Of a stretch of DNA of 64,000 nucleotides, positions 37,056 to 45,221 are shown piece by piece. The notes under the pieces are model-generated. The model ran no database searches. It saw only the letters and a program-made list of their open reading frames with translations, and was not told the DNA's origin. Origin of the DNA: Fodinicola acaciae (GTDB lineage: Bacteria; Actinomycetota; Actinomycetes; Mycobacteriales; HKI-0501); contig NZ_WOTN01000001.1 of NCBI RefSeq assembly GCF_010993745.1, forward strand, positions 2,669,235 to 2,733,234, read 5' to 3'. Position 1 is the stretch's first letter, and each line of letters starts with the position of its first letter. The position numbers were made by a program, and so were the translations under genes.

Positions 37056-37384
37056 GGAAGGTGGAAATATTCCGACAGGACGTGCATCCCCTCGTCCGGC
37101 CGCCGGCCGTCCAGGCCGACGAAGAACTCCGCCATCTCCGCCTGCCACCGCGCGTTCACGTCCGTACGCTCCATCGCCGCCAACGCCGCATCGAAGTCGC
37201 CCGTCTCGACGTATCCGACGACCAGCCCGTCGTCATCGATGAACAGCGAGTAGTTTGACCACCCCGCCGCCCGCAACGCCTCCAGCATCTCCGGCCACAC
37301 GTTCTCGTGCCGCCGCCGGTATTCGTCCATCCGGTCCGGCCGCACCCGCAACAGGAAACACACCCGACCCGTACCCTGTCCCAC
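37052..37384 (-). CDS. rhaM: L-rhamnose mutarotase
   Basis: A 110-residue dimeric alpha/beta barrel protein. FLLRVRPDRMDEYRRRHENVWPEMLEALRAAG matches RhaM (shown here in two parts: residues 10-25 and 26-41), with His26 as the expected catalytic base. It interconverts alpha and beta anomers of L-rhamnose or a similar deoxysugar. I chose the GTG at 37384, which has AGGAG seven bases upstream, over the GTG at 37399. It heads the operon with the FAD oxidase and two transporters. No rhamnose isomerase or kinase is nearby, so an oxidative route is possible. Confidence 0.85.
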   Translation of the reverse strand: MGQGTGRVCFLLRVRPDRMDEYRRRHENVWPEMLEALRAAGWSNYSLFIDDDGLVVGYVETGDFDAALAAMERTDVNARWQAEMAEFFVGLDGRRPDEGMHVLSEYFHLP

Positions 37385-37466
37385 CACCTGGCTCCTCACC
37401 TGATCCCGCCGCGTACGATGTCACAGGCTCGGCTCGCTGTCACCGGCGTCGGCCAGGGCCGGTCGA

Positions 37467-37540
37467 GGGGCGGTAGCTCAGACGGTTAGAGCAGCAGACT
37501 CATAATCTGTCGGTCGTGGGTTCGAGCCCCACCCGCCCCA
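37467..37540 (+). tRNA. tRNA-Met (anticodon CAT)
   Basis: A 74-base cloverleaf. Acceptor arms GGGGCGG (37467-37473) and CCGCCCC (37533-37539) pair fully. The D arm contains GCTC/GAGC. The anticodon loop CTCATAA places CAT at 37501-37503. The T arm GTGGG-TTCGAGC-CCCAC is canonical. CCA is not encoded. An elongator methionine tRNA is most likely. An isoleucine tRNA with modified CAT anticodon cannot be fully excluded. Confidence 0.93.
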
Positions 37541-37595
37541 CTCGTCCCTTGGCTCGGCGGGCACGCCTTCGGGGTGGCGGAACATCGTCGTCTCT

Positions 37596-37638
37596 CTGGG
37601 GCGGAGCCCCAGACCCCGCCCCGGGGGCGAGCCCCCGG
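37596..37638 (+). terminator. Tandem GC hairpins after tRNA-Met
   Basis: CTGGGGC-GGA-GCCCCAG (37596-37612) and CCGGGGGC-GA-GCCCCCGG (37621-37638) are two perfect stem-loops, 55-100 bases after the tRNA. They lack T tracts but are strong enough to end or process the transcript. Confidence 0.5.
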
Positions 37639-37924
37639 CCCCCACCCGTGTGGTCCAGTCGGGTTTCTGCGTCGCGCTTCGTATGGTCCAAACATTAGGT
37701 CCACTCGTCCGCTGGCCGGAGTCTGCCTGGCTCGACTTGAGTTTTAACCTCCAGGTTGGTGACTGGTTCCGCCTCACTGGACGCCCGACGGCTGGCAACG
37801 CGAGGATCCCGGCTGGCCACCCTGCTCCGAGAGCCGCCTATCCGGGTCATCGGCCGGCAGCGCAGCGACCGGGTGATGTCCATCCAGCCATCGGCTGCGC
37901 GGACCGGCTCGGAAGGTGTCATGG

Positions 37925-38037
37925 CGTCCCGGTACGTGGCGAAAGGGTCCACTTTATGGGATCCACAGGCGCGTGTAACGCTACATGTCCGTCTTGTGAG
38001 GTTTGTTGGTGACATGAATGTCGAGTTACTGCCGTTG
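37925..38037 (+). repeat. Dispersed 130-bp repeat, copy 2
   Basis: It aligns without gaps to copies 1 (15808-15937, minus) and 3 (43827-43956). The core here reads GTAACGCTACATGTCCG, two bases different. AATGTCGAGTTACT near the end is shared exactly with copy 1. The copy ends earlier than the others, at GCCGTTG. One reading frame is open throughout and ends with TGA at 38040, but there is no sign of a real gene. Confidence 0.7.
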
Positions 38038-38040
38038 TGA

Positions 38041-38355
38041 CCACTCGCCGGGCCGGCTCAATGTCCGGGCGCGCCAATTGCCCGATTTGATGTCTTGTTA
38101 ACCAAGTATTACCCGGTCAGGCCGTCACACCTGCACGGTCGGCCACAGCAGTCACACCAGCACCTCTATCTCCGGCCGAAAACCACTCCCCAGCCAGCGC
38201 ACGACAACCCACCCAACCCCAACCAGGATCACCCAACACCCGACGCACCCTGCGCGAAAACCCCAAGGTCAACGACAAACGCCACATTGACGTTCATCCT
38301 TGCGGGCCAACCGATGGCGGCGGCAGGGAACCGGTGCGCGCCACTCCGATGCCGC
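38041..38355. other. C/A-rich non-coding tract
   Basis: From about 38140 to 38290 this strand is rich in C and A and poor in T, similar to the tracts at 24464-24620 and 44090-44340. Short CCCAACCC- and CAACCCAC-like runs recur irregularly. I see no gene, terminator or clear operator. Confidence 0.5.
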
Positions 38356-39447
38356 TCATCGGCCGGTAGCAGTGAAGACGATGTCGTTGTTCGTGACGGT
38401 GGCGGTGATCGTCAGGTCGGCGGTGCCGGTGGGGCGGGTTCTGACAATTTCGGCGGCAGCTGGGCTGGCGATCATGGTGCGTACGGCGCGAGCGATGCCT
38501 CTGGCGCCGTAGACCGGATCGAAACCGGCCTTCGTCACGGTGGCGATAACGGAGTCGTCGATTTCCAGCTGGATGGATCGACGGGCCAGCCGGGCGCGAA
38601 GGAGATCGGTTTCCCGCCGGGTGATCAGCTTGGCCTGAGCCGGAGTCAGCTCGTGGAATCTGACGGTTTCGTCGATGCGGTTGAGGAATTCCGGATCGAA
38701 GAAGGTTCGTACGGCGGCCAGCACTGCCTCCTGGTCGCCGTGCGCGGCCATTCGAGCCAGGGCAGTGGGACGACGTCCGCCCAGTCTGTCGAGGAGGCGA
38801 CGCCACCGGGTGGTCCGGCGGCGGGCGTGTTCTGCGGTGCCGAGGTTCGAGGTGAGGAAGACCAGGCTGTTACGGAAGGAGATCGTGCGTTGGCCGTTGG
38901 CCAGCCGTAGGCGTCCGGTGTCCAGCACCTGCAGGAGCGCCCGGAGCACCGTCGGGTGCGCCTTTTCGACTTCGTCGAAGAGAACGATGCCCGGCGTGTA
39001 CGGATCACCCTCCACAGTGGACGGATCGAAGACACTGAAGGATTCCTTGCTGCCGGCGTATCCGGGCGGCGCGCCGCTGAAGGAGGCGGCGTAGTGCTCC
39101 TGGGCGAACGAGTTCATGTCCACCCGGCACAGGTCGTCCGGCCCGGACCGCAGGCGCGCGGCCAACTGGCGCACCAGTTCGGTCTTTCCCACTCCGGTCG
39201 GCCCGACCAGCAGGAGTGTCGACAGTGGACGGTCCGGTCGCCCGGCGCCGACGTGGGCGATGAGCACCGCGCGTACGACGGCTTCGATCGCCTCGTCCTG
39301 GCCGAGAACACCGGCGGAGAGCCATGTCGACAGCGATTCCGGCGAGAAAGCGGGGCCGGACTCGGGTGCCGCCGAGGAATCGGCGCCGGACTCCTGTTCG
39401 GCCCGGCGCCGGTTCTGCTCGTGATACATGTCGGTGAGAAAAGGCAT
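38356..39447 (-). CDS. amiB: AmiB-like AAA+ ATPase of the amide operon
   Basis: A 363-residue single AAA+ module related to the second ATPase of ClpA/ClpB. Walker A GPTGVGKT is at 82-89, Walker B GIVLFDEVEKA at 153-163, sensor 1 FLTSN ends at 201, an arginine-finger-like FLNRIDE and sensor 2 YGARGIARAV follow, then a ClpB-type small domain. It lacks Clp N-domains and a ClpP-binding loop. In Pseudomonas aeruginosa the amidase operon encodes amiB, a protein of similar size and type with unclear function. Here it follows amiE by 28 bases, so I name it on context. Confidence 0.82.
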   Translation of the reverse strand: MPFLTDMYHEQNRRRAEQESGADSSAAPESGPAFSPESLSTWLSAGVLGQDEAIEAVVRAVLIAHVGAGRPDRPLSTLLLVGPTGVGKTELVRQLAARLRSGPDDLCRVDMNSFAQEHYAASFSGAPPGYAGSKESFSVFDPSTVEGDPYTPGIVLFDEVEKAHPTVLRALLQVLDTGRLRLANGQRTISFRNSLVFLTSNLGTAEHARRRTTRWRRLLDRLGGRRPTALARMAAHGDQEAVLAAVRTFFDPEFLNRIDETVRFHELTPAQAKLITRRETDLLRARLARRSIQLEIDDSVIATVTKAGFDPVYGARGIARAVRTMIASPAAAEIVRTRPTGTADLTITATVTNNDIVFTATGR

Positions 39448-39475
39448 GATCCGCTCTCTGGGCCGGTAAGAAGCC

Positions 39476-40513
39476 CTACGCCTCCATCGATTCTTCGACC
39501 GGAAGGTTGCCGACCCGGCAGTCGGCGACGCCGACGGTGTCCCTGGTGATGGCCTCCACGCGTTCCTGCGCTTTCTGCGCGTCGGTCACCCAAAGCTGGT
39601 AGAACTCGAACGGGCAGTCCGCCACGCCCTTGTCACCGTCGCCGGCCGCGTGCACGCCGGAATATCCCCGGTGCAGGAGCTTGAACAGGTGGTTCTGCGA
39701 CTGGTCGAAGCTGCGGGCGTCACGGATCGCCGACAGCGACAGCTGGGCATACTGGATGCCGTTCTCTTCCTCGCCGGTCTCGCCGAGCGTACGGCCGTCG
39801 AAGCCGATCACCGAAGAATGCCCGAAATAGGAATAGACGCCGTCGAAGCCGGCCGCGTTGGCGACCGCCACATAGCAGTTGTTCGCCCACGCCATCGCCT
39901 TGGCCATCAGCACCTGCTGGTCCTTGGCCGGATACATGTAGCCCTGACAGCGGACGATCAGCTCGGCGCCCTTCATCGCGCAGTCCCGCCAGATTTCCGG
40001 ATAGTTCCCGTCGTCGCAGATGATCAGCGAGATCTTCAGGCCTTTCGGGCCGTCCGTGACATACGTCGAATCGCCCGGATACCAGCCCTCGATCGGGCAC
40101 CAGGGCAGGATCTTGCGATACTTCTGCTTGATTTCCCCGGTGTTGTCGATCAGGACGAGCGTGTTGTACGGCGGCTTGTTCGGGTGGTCCTCGTGCTGCT
40201 CACCGGTGATCGAGAAGACGCCCCAGGTGTTGGCTTCCCGGCAGGCAGCGGCGAAAATGTCGGTCTCCTGGCCGGGAACGGTCGCGGCCGTCTCGTACAT
40301 CTCCCGTTCGTCGTACATGATGCCCTGGGTCGAATACTCCGGGAACACCACCAGGTCCATGCCTGGCAGCCCGGTTTTCATGCCGACCACCATGTCCGCG
40401 ATGTTCCGCGCGTTGGCCAGCACCTCCGCTCTGGTGTGCAGGCGCGGCATCTTGTAGTTGACGACCGCCACGCCGACCGTGTCCGGGCTCGACGAGATGT
40501 CACCGTGTCGCAT
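39476..40513 (-). CDS. amiE: Aliphatic amidase
   Basis: A 345-residue nitrilase-superfamily amidase. The catalytic triad falls at Glu59 (VVFPEYS), Lys134 (KYRKILPW) and Cys166 ([12 protein letters not shown]), the same numbers as in Pseudomonas AmiE. It hydrolyses short aliphatic amides such as acetamide to acid and ammonia. The ATG has GAGGAG upstream and lies 12 bases after amiS. It functions in the cytoplasm as a hexamer in known members. Confidence 0.95.
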   Translation of the reverse strand: MRHGDISSSPDTVGVAVVNYKMPRLHTRAEVLANARNIADMVVGMKTGLPGMDLVVFPEYSTQGIMYDEREMYETAATVPGQETDIFAAACREANTWGVFSITGEQHEDHPNKPPYNTLVLIDNTGEIKQKYRKILPWCPIEGWYPGDSTYVTDGPKGLKISLIICDDGNYPEIWRDCAMKGAELIVRCQGYMYPAKDQQVLMAKAMAWANNCYVAVANAAGFDGVYSYFGHSSVIGFDGRTLGETGEEENGIQYAQLSLSAIRDARSFDQSQNHLFKLLHRGYSGVHAAGDGDKGVADCPFEFYQLWVTDAQKAQERVEAITRDTVGVADCRVGNLPVEESMEA

Positions 40514-40525
40514 CGAAACTCCTCG

Positions 40526-41185
40526 TTAGGTCGAGGCACCGTCGACGACGGCACCAGTTTCGCTTCTGGTTTCACTTCTGGCTTCACTTCTGGCTTCGAC
40601 TCCTCGGAATCCGAGGAGGGCGGCGACCGCGACCAGCAGAACGGCCAGCGCGGCCGCGATCATCGCGATGGTCGCGTTCGAGCGATATCCACCGGTCAGG
40701 GAGAAGAACGCCGGCACCGTGCAGGTCGGCTGGCTCAACAACACCACCGCCCAGCCGGTGAACCGGGTCAGGCGTTCGCGGCCCAGACCCAACACCAGGA
40801 AGAACAGGAACCACAGCAGTGCCCAGGCCAGCCAGATCACGCCGAACACCGGATCGGCCGTGTGCCAGAACGAGAGCCCCGCATAGATCACCGCGGCACC
40901 GGAAACGAACAGCGAGAACCAGCCGATGCCCTGCGGCTCGAGGCCGGCCAGGTTCGCGATGCCCACGTACAGGTACGTGAAGCCGAACAGGAACAGGCCG
41001 GAGGCGGCGAGAATCGCCTCGCGGTCGTGGCCCGCCTGCACGATCAGTACGACCGGCGTCACGCACTGGAGGGCGCCGACGAACAGGTTGATCCCGGCCG
41101 CCGACCGCGGCGGCACCAGGCCGAGCAGCATCAGGCCGTTGACCAGCAGCACCGCACCGACGTACAGGAGTCCGACATTGCTCAT
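40526..41185 (-). CDS. amiS: AmiS/UreI-type amide or urea channel
   Basis: A 219-residue membrane protein with six hydrophobic segments. NVGLLYVGAVLLVNGLMLLG at the start and LFLFGFTYLYVGIANL in the middle match the AmiS/UreI family, which conducts amides, urea or their products. I chose the ATG at 41185 with GGAGG five bases before. The C-terminus carries a charged (RSEA)(RSET)(RSET) run coded by a 12-bp tandem repeat at 40564-40599, probably variable between strains. It is followed by amiE. Confidence 0.92.
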   Translation of the reverse strand: MSNVGLLYVGAVLLVNGLMLLGLVPPRSAAGINLFVGALQCVTPVVLIVQAGHDREAILAASGLFLFGFTYLYVGIANLAGLEPQGIGWFSLFVSGAAVIYAGLSFWHTADPVFGVIWLAWALLWFLFFLVLGLGRERLTRFTGWAVVLLSQPTCTVPAFFSLTGGYRSNATIAMIAAALAVLLVAVAALLGFRGVEARSEARSETRSETGAVVDGAST

Positions 41186-41207
41186 CTGAGCCTCCGCGTT
41201 CGCCGAC

Positions 41208-41238
41208 AGTTTCACTTGAAATGAATTCAGATGAAACT
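41208..41238. promoter_or_regulatory. 31-bp imperfect palindrome upstream of amiS
   Basis: Outer arms AGTTTCA and TGAAACT and inner arms TGAA and TTCA pair, 12 of 15 positions, around 41223. It lies in the 94-base gap between amiC and amiS, 23 bases before the amiS start, and is a likely operator for a second promoter driving amiS-amiE-amiB. Confidence 0.5.
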
Positions 41239-41279
41239 AAAGGCACCAGCGAGTGCTGTCAAGAGTGCCGGACCGAGCG

Positions 41280-42356
41280 TCAGAGGCGGGTGACGATCTC
41301 GAAGTCGTACCCGTCGGCGAGGGCCAGGTGTACGGACTGGGTCGCCTGCTGACCGTGGAACTCCACGGTGCCCCGCGGCCCGTGGAAGGCCACGCCGTCG
41401 ATGGCCGCGTTCATCGCGCGCCAGTCCGGCGTACCAGCGCGGTTGACCAGCTCGCCGAGCGCGTGCAGGCCTTCGTAACAGGATTCGGCCATGTTGTTCA
41501 GCGGTGGCGCCGACGGACCGTGCAGATCCAGATAACCACCGAGCAGGTCCATCGCGTCGGTGGTCACCAGAGACCGGAAGTACGACGCCGACGAGAACAG
41601 GTTCACGGTCGCGCCGAGGCCGCTGGCCAGCAGCATGTTCTCCTCCATCAGCGGACTGAACCGCACCAGCCGCTCGTGCAGTCCCCTGGCCGCGAAATGG
41701 CGGTTGAACTCCACCGCGTCCTGGCCGACCAACAACATCAGCACCCCGTCGGACGGAGCATGCGCCACCTTTTCCACCAATCCCGGCACATCACCGCAGC
41801 CCAACCGTACGAACGACTCGCCGTCGATCCGCAGATCCAGCTCACGGGCAAACCGGCGGACGGCTGCATTGGACGCGTGCGGCCACACGTAGTCATCGCC
41901 GACGACGAACCACCGACGGACCCCGAGATTGTCGCGCAACCACCGCAACGCCGGGCGGATCTGGAGCGCCGGCGTCTCCCCCGAGCAGAAGATCCCGTCC
42001 CGACGCTCGCCGCCCTCGTAAAGGGAGGTGTACACGTATGGCACACGCCGCGACACCACGGGAGCAAGCGCGTTCCGTACGGACGACAGATGCCAGCCAC
42101 TGACCGCGTCCACGCTTCCGTCGGTCACCAGCCGGTCGACCCTGCCGGCCACCACCTCGGGCTCGGCACCGCCGTCGACCACCTCGACACTGACTTCCCG
42201 GCCGAGAATCCCGCCTTCTGCGTTCAGCTCGCGCACGGCAAGCTCGGTGATCGCCTCGCAGGACGGGCCGAACAGGCCGGCCGGCCCCTGCAGCGGGATG
42301 ACCATCGCCACCCGCCAGTCCTGCCGCCGCGTCGGTGCCACCGTGCCGAACACCAT
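41280..42356 (-). CDS. amiC: AmiC-like amide-binding periplasmic-type protein
   Basis: A 358-residue member of the branched-chain amino acid binding protein/AmiC group. VAMVIPLQGPAGLFGPSCEAITELAV opens the fold (residues about 16-41), with LNAEGGILGREV and AESCYEGLHALGELVNRAG later. There is no signal peptide or lipobox, so it stays in the cytoplasm, as AmiC does in Pseudomonas, where it senses amides and restrains the antiterminator AmiR. No AmiR is found here. The ATG at 42356 has GGAG five bases upstream. It is the first gene of the amide operon, divergent from a MarR gene. Confidence 0.88.
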   Translation of the reverse strand: MVFGTVAPTRRQDWRVAMVIPLQGPAGLFGPSCEAITELAVRELNAEGGILGREVSVEVVDGGAEPEVVAGRVDRLVTDGSVDAVSGWHLSSVRNALAPVVSRRVPYVYTSLYEGGERRDGIFCSGETPALQIRPALRWLRDNLGVRRWFVVGDDYVWPHASNAAVRRFARELDLRIDGESFVRLGCGDVPGLVEKVAHAPSDGVLMLLVGQDAVEFNRHFAARGLHERLVRFSPLMEENMLLASGLGATVNLFSSASYFRSLVTTDAMDLLGGYLDLHGPSAPPLNNMAESCYEGLHALGELVNRAGTPDWRAMNAAIDGVAFHGPRGTVEFHGQQATQSVHLALADGYDFEIVTRL

Positions 42357-42382
42357 ACCTGCTCCGTGCGGTGGAGTTGACT

Positions 42383-42400
42383 TACTTCGCGTTGGAAGTA
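42383..42400. promoter_or_regulatory. Operator between -35 and -10 in the amiC/marR divergent region
   Basis: TACTTC and GAAGTA are perfect arms around GCGTTG. On the plus strand TTGACT (42377-42382) precedes and TACGAT (42402-42407) follows, a 19-base spacer, so a bound MarR dimer would block this promoter. It also lies 27-44 bases before amiC on the other strand. Confidence 0.5.
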
Positions 42401-42457
42401 TTACGATCAGGATCGGTTTCGGCAAGGGCGCGGCTGGCGCGGAAGGGCGGGTTGGGC

Positions 42458-42907
42458 GTGACGACCGACGATCCGTCCACCGTACGCCCATCGGTGAGCC
42501 TCGAAGGATCGCTGACCGGGCTGCTCACCCGGGCCGCGCGGCTGACCGCCGTACGAGTCGAGGAGATCCTGAAAGCCGACGGCCTGTCGCTGGACCAGTG
42601 GCTGGTCGTGGAAGCCCTGGTCACCGAGGGCGCGTTGACGATGGCCGAAATCGCCGCGCGGACCATGATCACCGGACCGACCCTGACCAGGGTGGTGGAC
42701 CGCCTGGTCACGACCGCCGCCGTCTATCGCGAGGTGGACCTGGCCGACCGTCGGCGCGTACGAGTGCACCTCGCCCCTCGCGGCCGATCGGCGCACCGTC
42801 GCCTGGCGCCCAAGGTCGAGATGGCCGAGCGGCAGCTGCTTGACCGAGTCGGCGATGCGGCCGCGACCGTGACCGGCCTGCGCGCTCTCGCTGATCCAGG
42901 TGAATGA
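42458..42907 (+). CDS. MarR-family regulator divergent from the amide operon
   Basis: A 149-residue MarR protein. The recognition helix is in MAEIAARTMITGPTLTRVVDRLV, and the wing has DLADRRRVRVHLAPRG. I chose GTG at 42458, preceded by GGAAGGGCGGG, because the earlier frame lies in the divergent promoter. It probably takes the control role that AmiR has in pseudomonads, alone or with AmiC. Its effector is unknown. It is convergent with DUF72. Confidence 0.85.
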   Translation: MTTDDPSTVRPSVSLEGSLTGLLTRAARLTAVRVEEILKADGLSLDQWLVVEALVTEGALTMAEIAARTMITGPTLTRVVDRLVTTAAVYREVDLADRRRVRVHLAPRGRSAHRRLAPKVEMAERQLLDRVGDAAATVTGLRALADPGE

Positions 42908-42926
42908 GTTCGGGCCGCCCCGTCGC

Positions 42927-43793
42927 TCAGAACAGGGTTGCGGCGTCGAGCGGTCCCGGCTCGGGGAGCGCGGCGAGGTCGGGCACGAGAGCTCGTACGT
43001 CCTGGTGGAAGCGGCGCGCGAGTGCTGGCGCGTTGTCGTTGTCGGGAGTGTGCAAGAAAAACGTCGGCGACCGGCCCTCGCGCAGCCAGCCGGCGACCAC
43101 CGCGGTCCACGGCCGCCAGCCCGCGACCGTATCCGCCACTGAGTCTCGGCCCAGGTAGCGGACAATTGGCCGGTCGGTGAGGGCTCGGGTCCGCCTCGGC
43201 AGCCGCGGCTTCTTGCCCCAAGCGTCCCGCTCGGCCTCGCTGGTCGGTGGAAGTTGGAAGAAAACGGTGGTGTCGAAGGGCACCCACTCGGCATCCGCGT
43301 CGGCCAACGCCTTCTCCAACAACGACGTGGTGCCGGCGTCGGCAAGAAACCCGGGGTGACGCACCTCTACGGCGCGCCGGCGGTCGGCCGGGAGCCGGCG
43401 CAGAAAGCGGCGGAGGACATCGACCTCCGACGGACTGAACGAGGCAGGCAACTGGGTCCACAGCACAGCCCGTTCGCCGAGCGGTTCAATCGCATCCAGG
43501 AACGTCCGCATCTCGGACTCGACCCCGAGCAACCGGCGCTCGTGTGTGACGATCTTTGGCAACTTGACCAAGAACCGGAAGCCGGAGTCGGTCTGCTCCG
43601 ACCAGGTCTCGACGGTGCTTCGAGACGGAGTCGCGTAGAAGGTGGTGTTACCTTCGACCGCGTTGCACCAGCCGGCGTACGCCCGCAGGCGCTCCTTGGC
43701 CGGCAGCGATGGCGCCAGGAACCGCCCAGGCCACGCTTTGTGGTTCCACATCGCGCAACCGACATGAAGACGCGTCACCCCGTCAGCTCTCAT
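42927..43793 (-). CDS. DUF72 family protein
   Basis: A 288-residue TIM-barrel-like protein of the YecE/DUF72 family. LHVGCAMWNHKAWPGRFL near the N-terminus, AVEGNTTFYATPS and AVEVRHPGFLADAG match family landmarks. The function is unknown. The ATG at 43793 lacks a clear ribosome binding site. An in-frame GTG six codons later also fits family length. A dispersed repeat copy starts 33 bases beyond its start. Confidence 0.88.
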   Translation of the reverse strand: MRADGVTRLHVGCAMWNHKAWPGRFLAPSLPAKERLRAYAGWCNAVEGNTTFYATPSRSTVETWSEQTDSGFRFLVKLPKIVTHERRLLGVESEMRTFLDAIEPLGERAVLWTQLPASFSPSEVDVLRRFLRRLPADRRRAVEVRHPGFLADAGTTSLLEKALADADAEWVPFDTTVFFQLPPTSEAERDAWGKKPRLPRRTRALTDRPIVRYLGRDSVADTVAGWRPWTAVVAGWLREGRSPTFFLHTPDNDNAPALARRFHQDVRALVPDLAALPEPGPLDAATLF

Positions 43794-43826
43794 CGATCCG
43801 ATGAAACCATGCCTGCGGCAAGGGGT

Positions 43827-43956
43827 GTCGTCCCGGTAGGTGGCGCAAAGGTCCATTATGTGGGACCGGAGAGCGGGCGTAGCGCTAAATGTCCGAGTTG
43901 CGAGATTCGGAGATGCCCTGAAAGCCGAATTACTAGCGCTTGATGCAAGAAACAAG
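43827..43956 (+). repeat. Dispersed 130-bp repeat, copy 3
   Basis: It is the same length as copy 1 and aligned without gaps. The core GTAGCGCTAAATGTCCG (17 bases) and the end GCAAGAAACAA are exact matches. AGCGCTA and TAGCGCT within the copy form a spaced inverted repeat. It is followed, as copy 2 is, by a C/A-rich tract on the same strand. Confidence 0.75.
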
Positions 43957-44417
43957 GCTTTCACACCCACCCGATCACCAGAGGCTGTGACTGGTGCGAC
44001 CAACGAGGCGAACAATACTGTTGTTACTAATGTGGCTGGCTTGCGCGTTCTCCCCGTCGGCGGGCACAGCCAACCACATTTTCGGGATAGGCCGCCGCCC
44101 ACCAAACGCAACCACGTACGCAAGCCAGGCAAACCCAGCCCCGCGCGAAACCGCCGCCCGCACCCCCCAAGGCACACCGATTGGCGTTCCGCGCCCCCTC
44201 CCTTGAGGTCGCTCGCCGCGCAGGCGCGGCCGCCGCGCAGGCGAAAAACCCACCACCCACGCACGCAACAACCAGAAAACCCAACCACCTCCCCAACGCA
44301 CATCAGAAATCCCAACACATACCCAAAAGCGGAACCGCAACCGACTTGGCGGCCACCGTAGACCGCCCGATTTACGCCGATTATCCTTCCAAACTCGCTG
44401 TCCCGAACAAGTGCCGA
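43957..44417. other. C/A-rich non-coding region
   Basis: No gene is supported. From about 44090 to 44340 the plus strand is C/A-rich with little T, with CGCCGCGCAGGCG repeated imperfectly near 44217 and 44236. The HNH-like gene ends at 44418, and nothing in the gap resembles its promoter, which lies at the far side. Confidence 0.5.
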
Positions 44418-44942
44418 TCAGCCGATGCCGAGTACGGACTCGGCGGTGGTCCAGTTGGTGAGCATCGCGTGCTGCGCGTCGGCGAGACTGGCTTTGCCTG
44501 CACATACCGCCTTTTTCACGGCGTTTTCGACGCTGTCCTTGCTGTATGAGTTCTGGTCGCCGGAATGCGGCTCGGGCCAGAGGTTGGCCGGGTCTTTCGG
44601 CGCGCCACCGAGTTCGAGCGGGAGGAAGTGGTCTTCCTCGTAGTCGGACATTTTGCTGTCGCTGTAGCCATAGTCGACGATCCCCTGCTGCTTCAGCGGA
44701 TTCGTGTAGCTGGTCGGCGGACGGATCGTGGACGTCCAGCCGGACACGCAGATGGTGCTGCCGATCGTCGACTGCGTCACGTCCGGGTTGGTCGCACCTG
44801 GCGTGCAGGCCGGGTCTGGCAGTGGCAGGTACGACTGCGAACACTTCGCTGCCAACGAAACTCGGTTGTGCGGGCTCGCGGCGGCCGGTGCTGCGGCAGC
44901 GACCACCAATGCCAGCGCTACGAGGACTCCAACAGCTCTCAT
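44418..44942 (-). CDS. Secreted HNH-like protein
   Basis: A 174-residue product with a signal peptide (cleavage near residue 22, AAA|SPH). DYEEDHFLPLELGGAPKDPANLWPEP (Asp104-His105 and Asn120) has the order D-H, L-x-x-G-G, N-L-W-P seen in beta-beta-alpha-metal (HNH) nucleases. Mature cysteines could form disulfides. I infer an exported nuclease or nuclease-like protein, although no activity is proven. The second half (YSKDSVENAVKKAVCAGK) is shared by a set of actinobacterial secreted proteins, as I recall it. The 279 bases upstream are lower in GC and hold no gene. Confidence 0.65.
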   Translation of the reverse strand: MRAVGVLVALALVVAAAAPAAASPHNRVSLAAKCSQSYLPLPDPACTPGATNPDVTQSTIGSTICVSGWTSTIRPPTSYTNPLKQQGIVDYGYSDSKMSDYEEDHFLPLELGGAPKDPANLWPEPHSGDQNSYSKDSVENAVKKAVCAGKASLADAQHAMLTNWTTAESVLGIG

Positions 44943-45221
44943 CGCGACTCCCTCAGGTCAGCGGGCGGGGGCCCTCACGGAGGCAGCACGCAGAAGCCGT
45001 CGCCGCATCGCGCGGGACGACTGCTGCCATCAGGAGGGACCGCGGTCAGGCTGACACACGGCGTACGCGGCTACCAGGCGCCGACGGTGAATTTTCCTAC
45101 CCAATTAATGAATAAGCGCGACCTACCTACTACAACGCGCTAATTCTTCAATAAATGCAAGCAAACTCTTGGCGCACGATCTATCGGCGACAGTAAATCG
45201 CCCGCCAAGACACGACAATTT

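Noticed and set aside
37467-37540. tRNA-Ile with modified CAT anticodon
   Set aside because: The CAT anticodon fits both. The overall sequence is closer, from memory, to actinobacterial elongator tRNA-Met, so I kept Met as the call while noting the alternative.
43957-44318. N-terminal extension of the DUF72 gene to 44318
   Set aside because: The extension crosses the dispersed repeat and the C/A-rich tract, and DUF72 proteins start near the LHVG block, so the start at 43793 is preferred.
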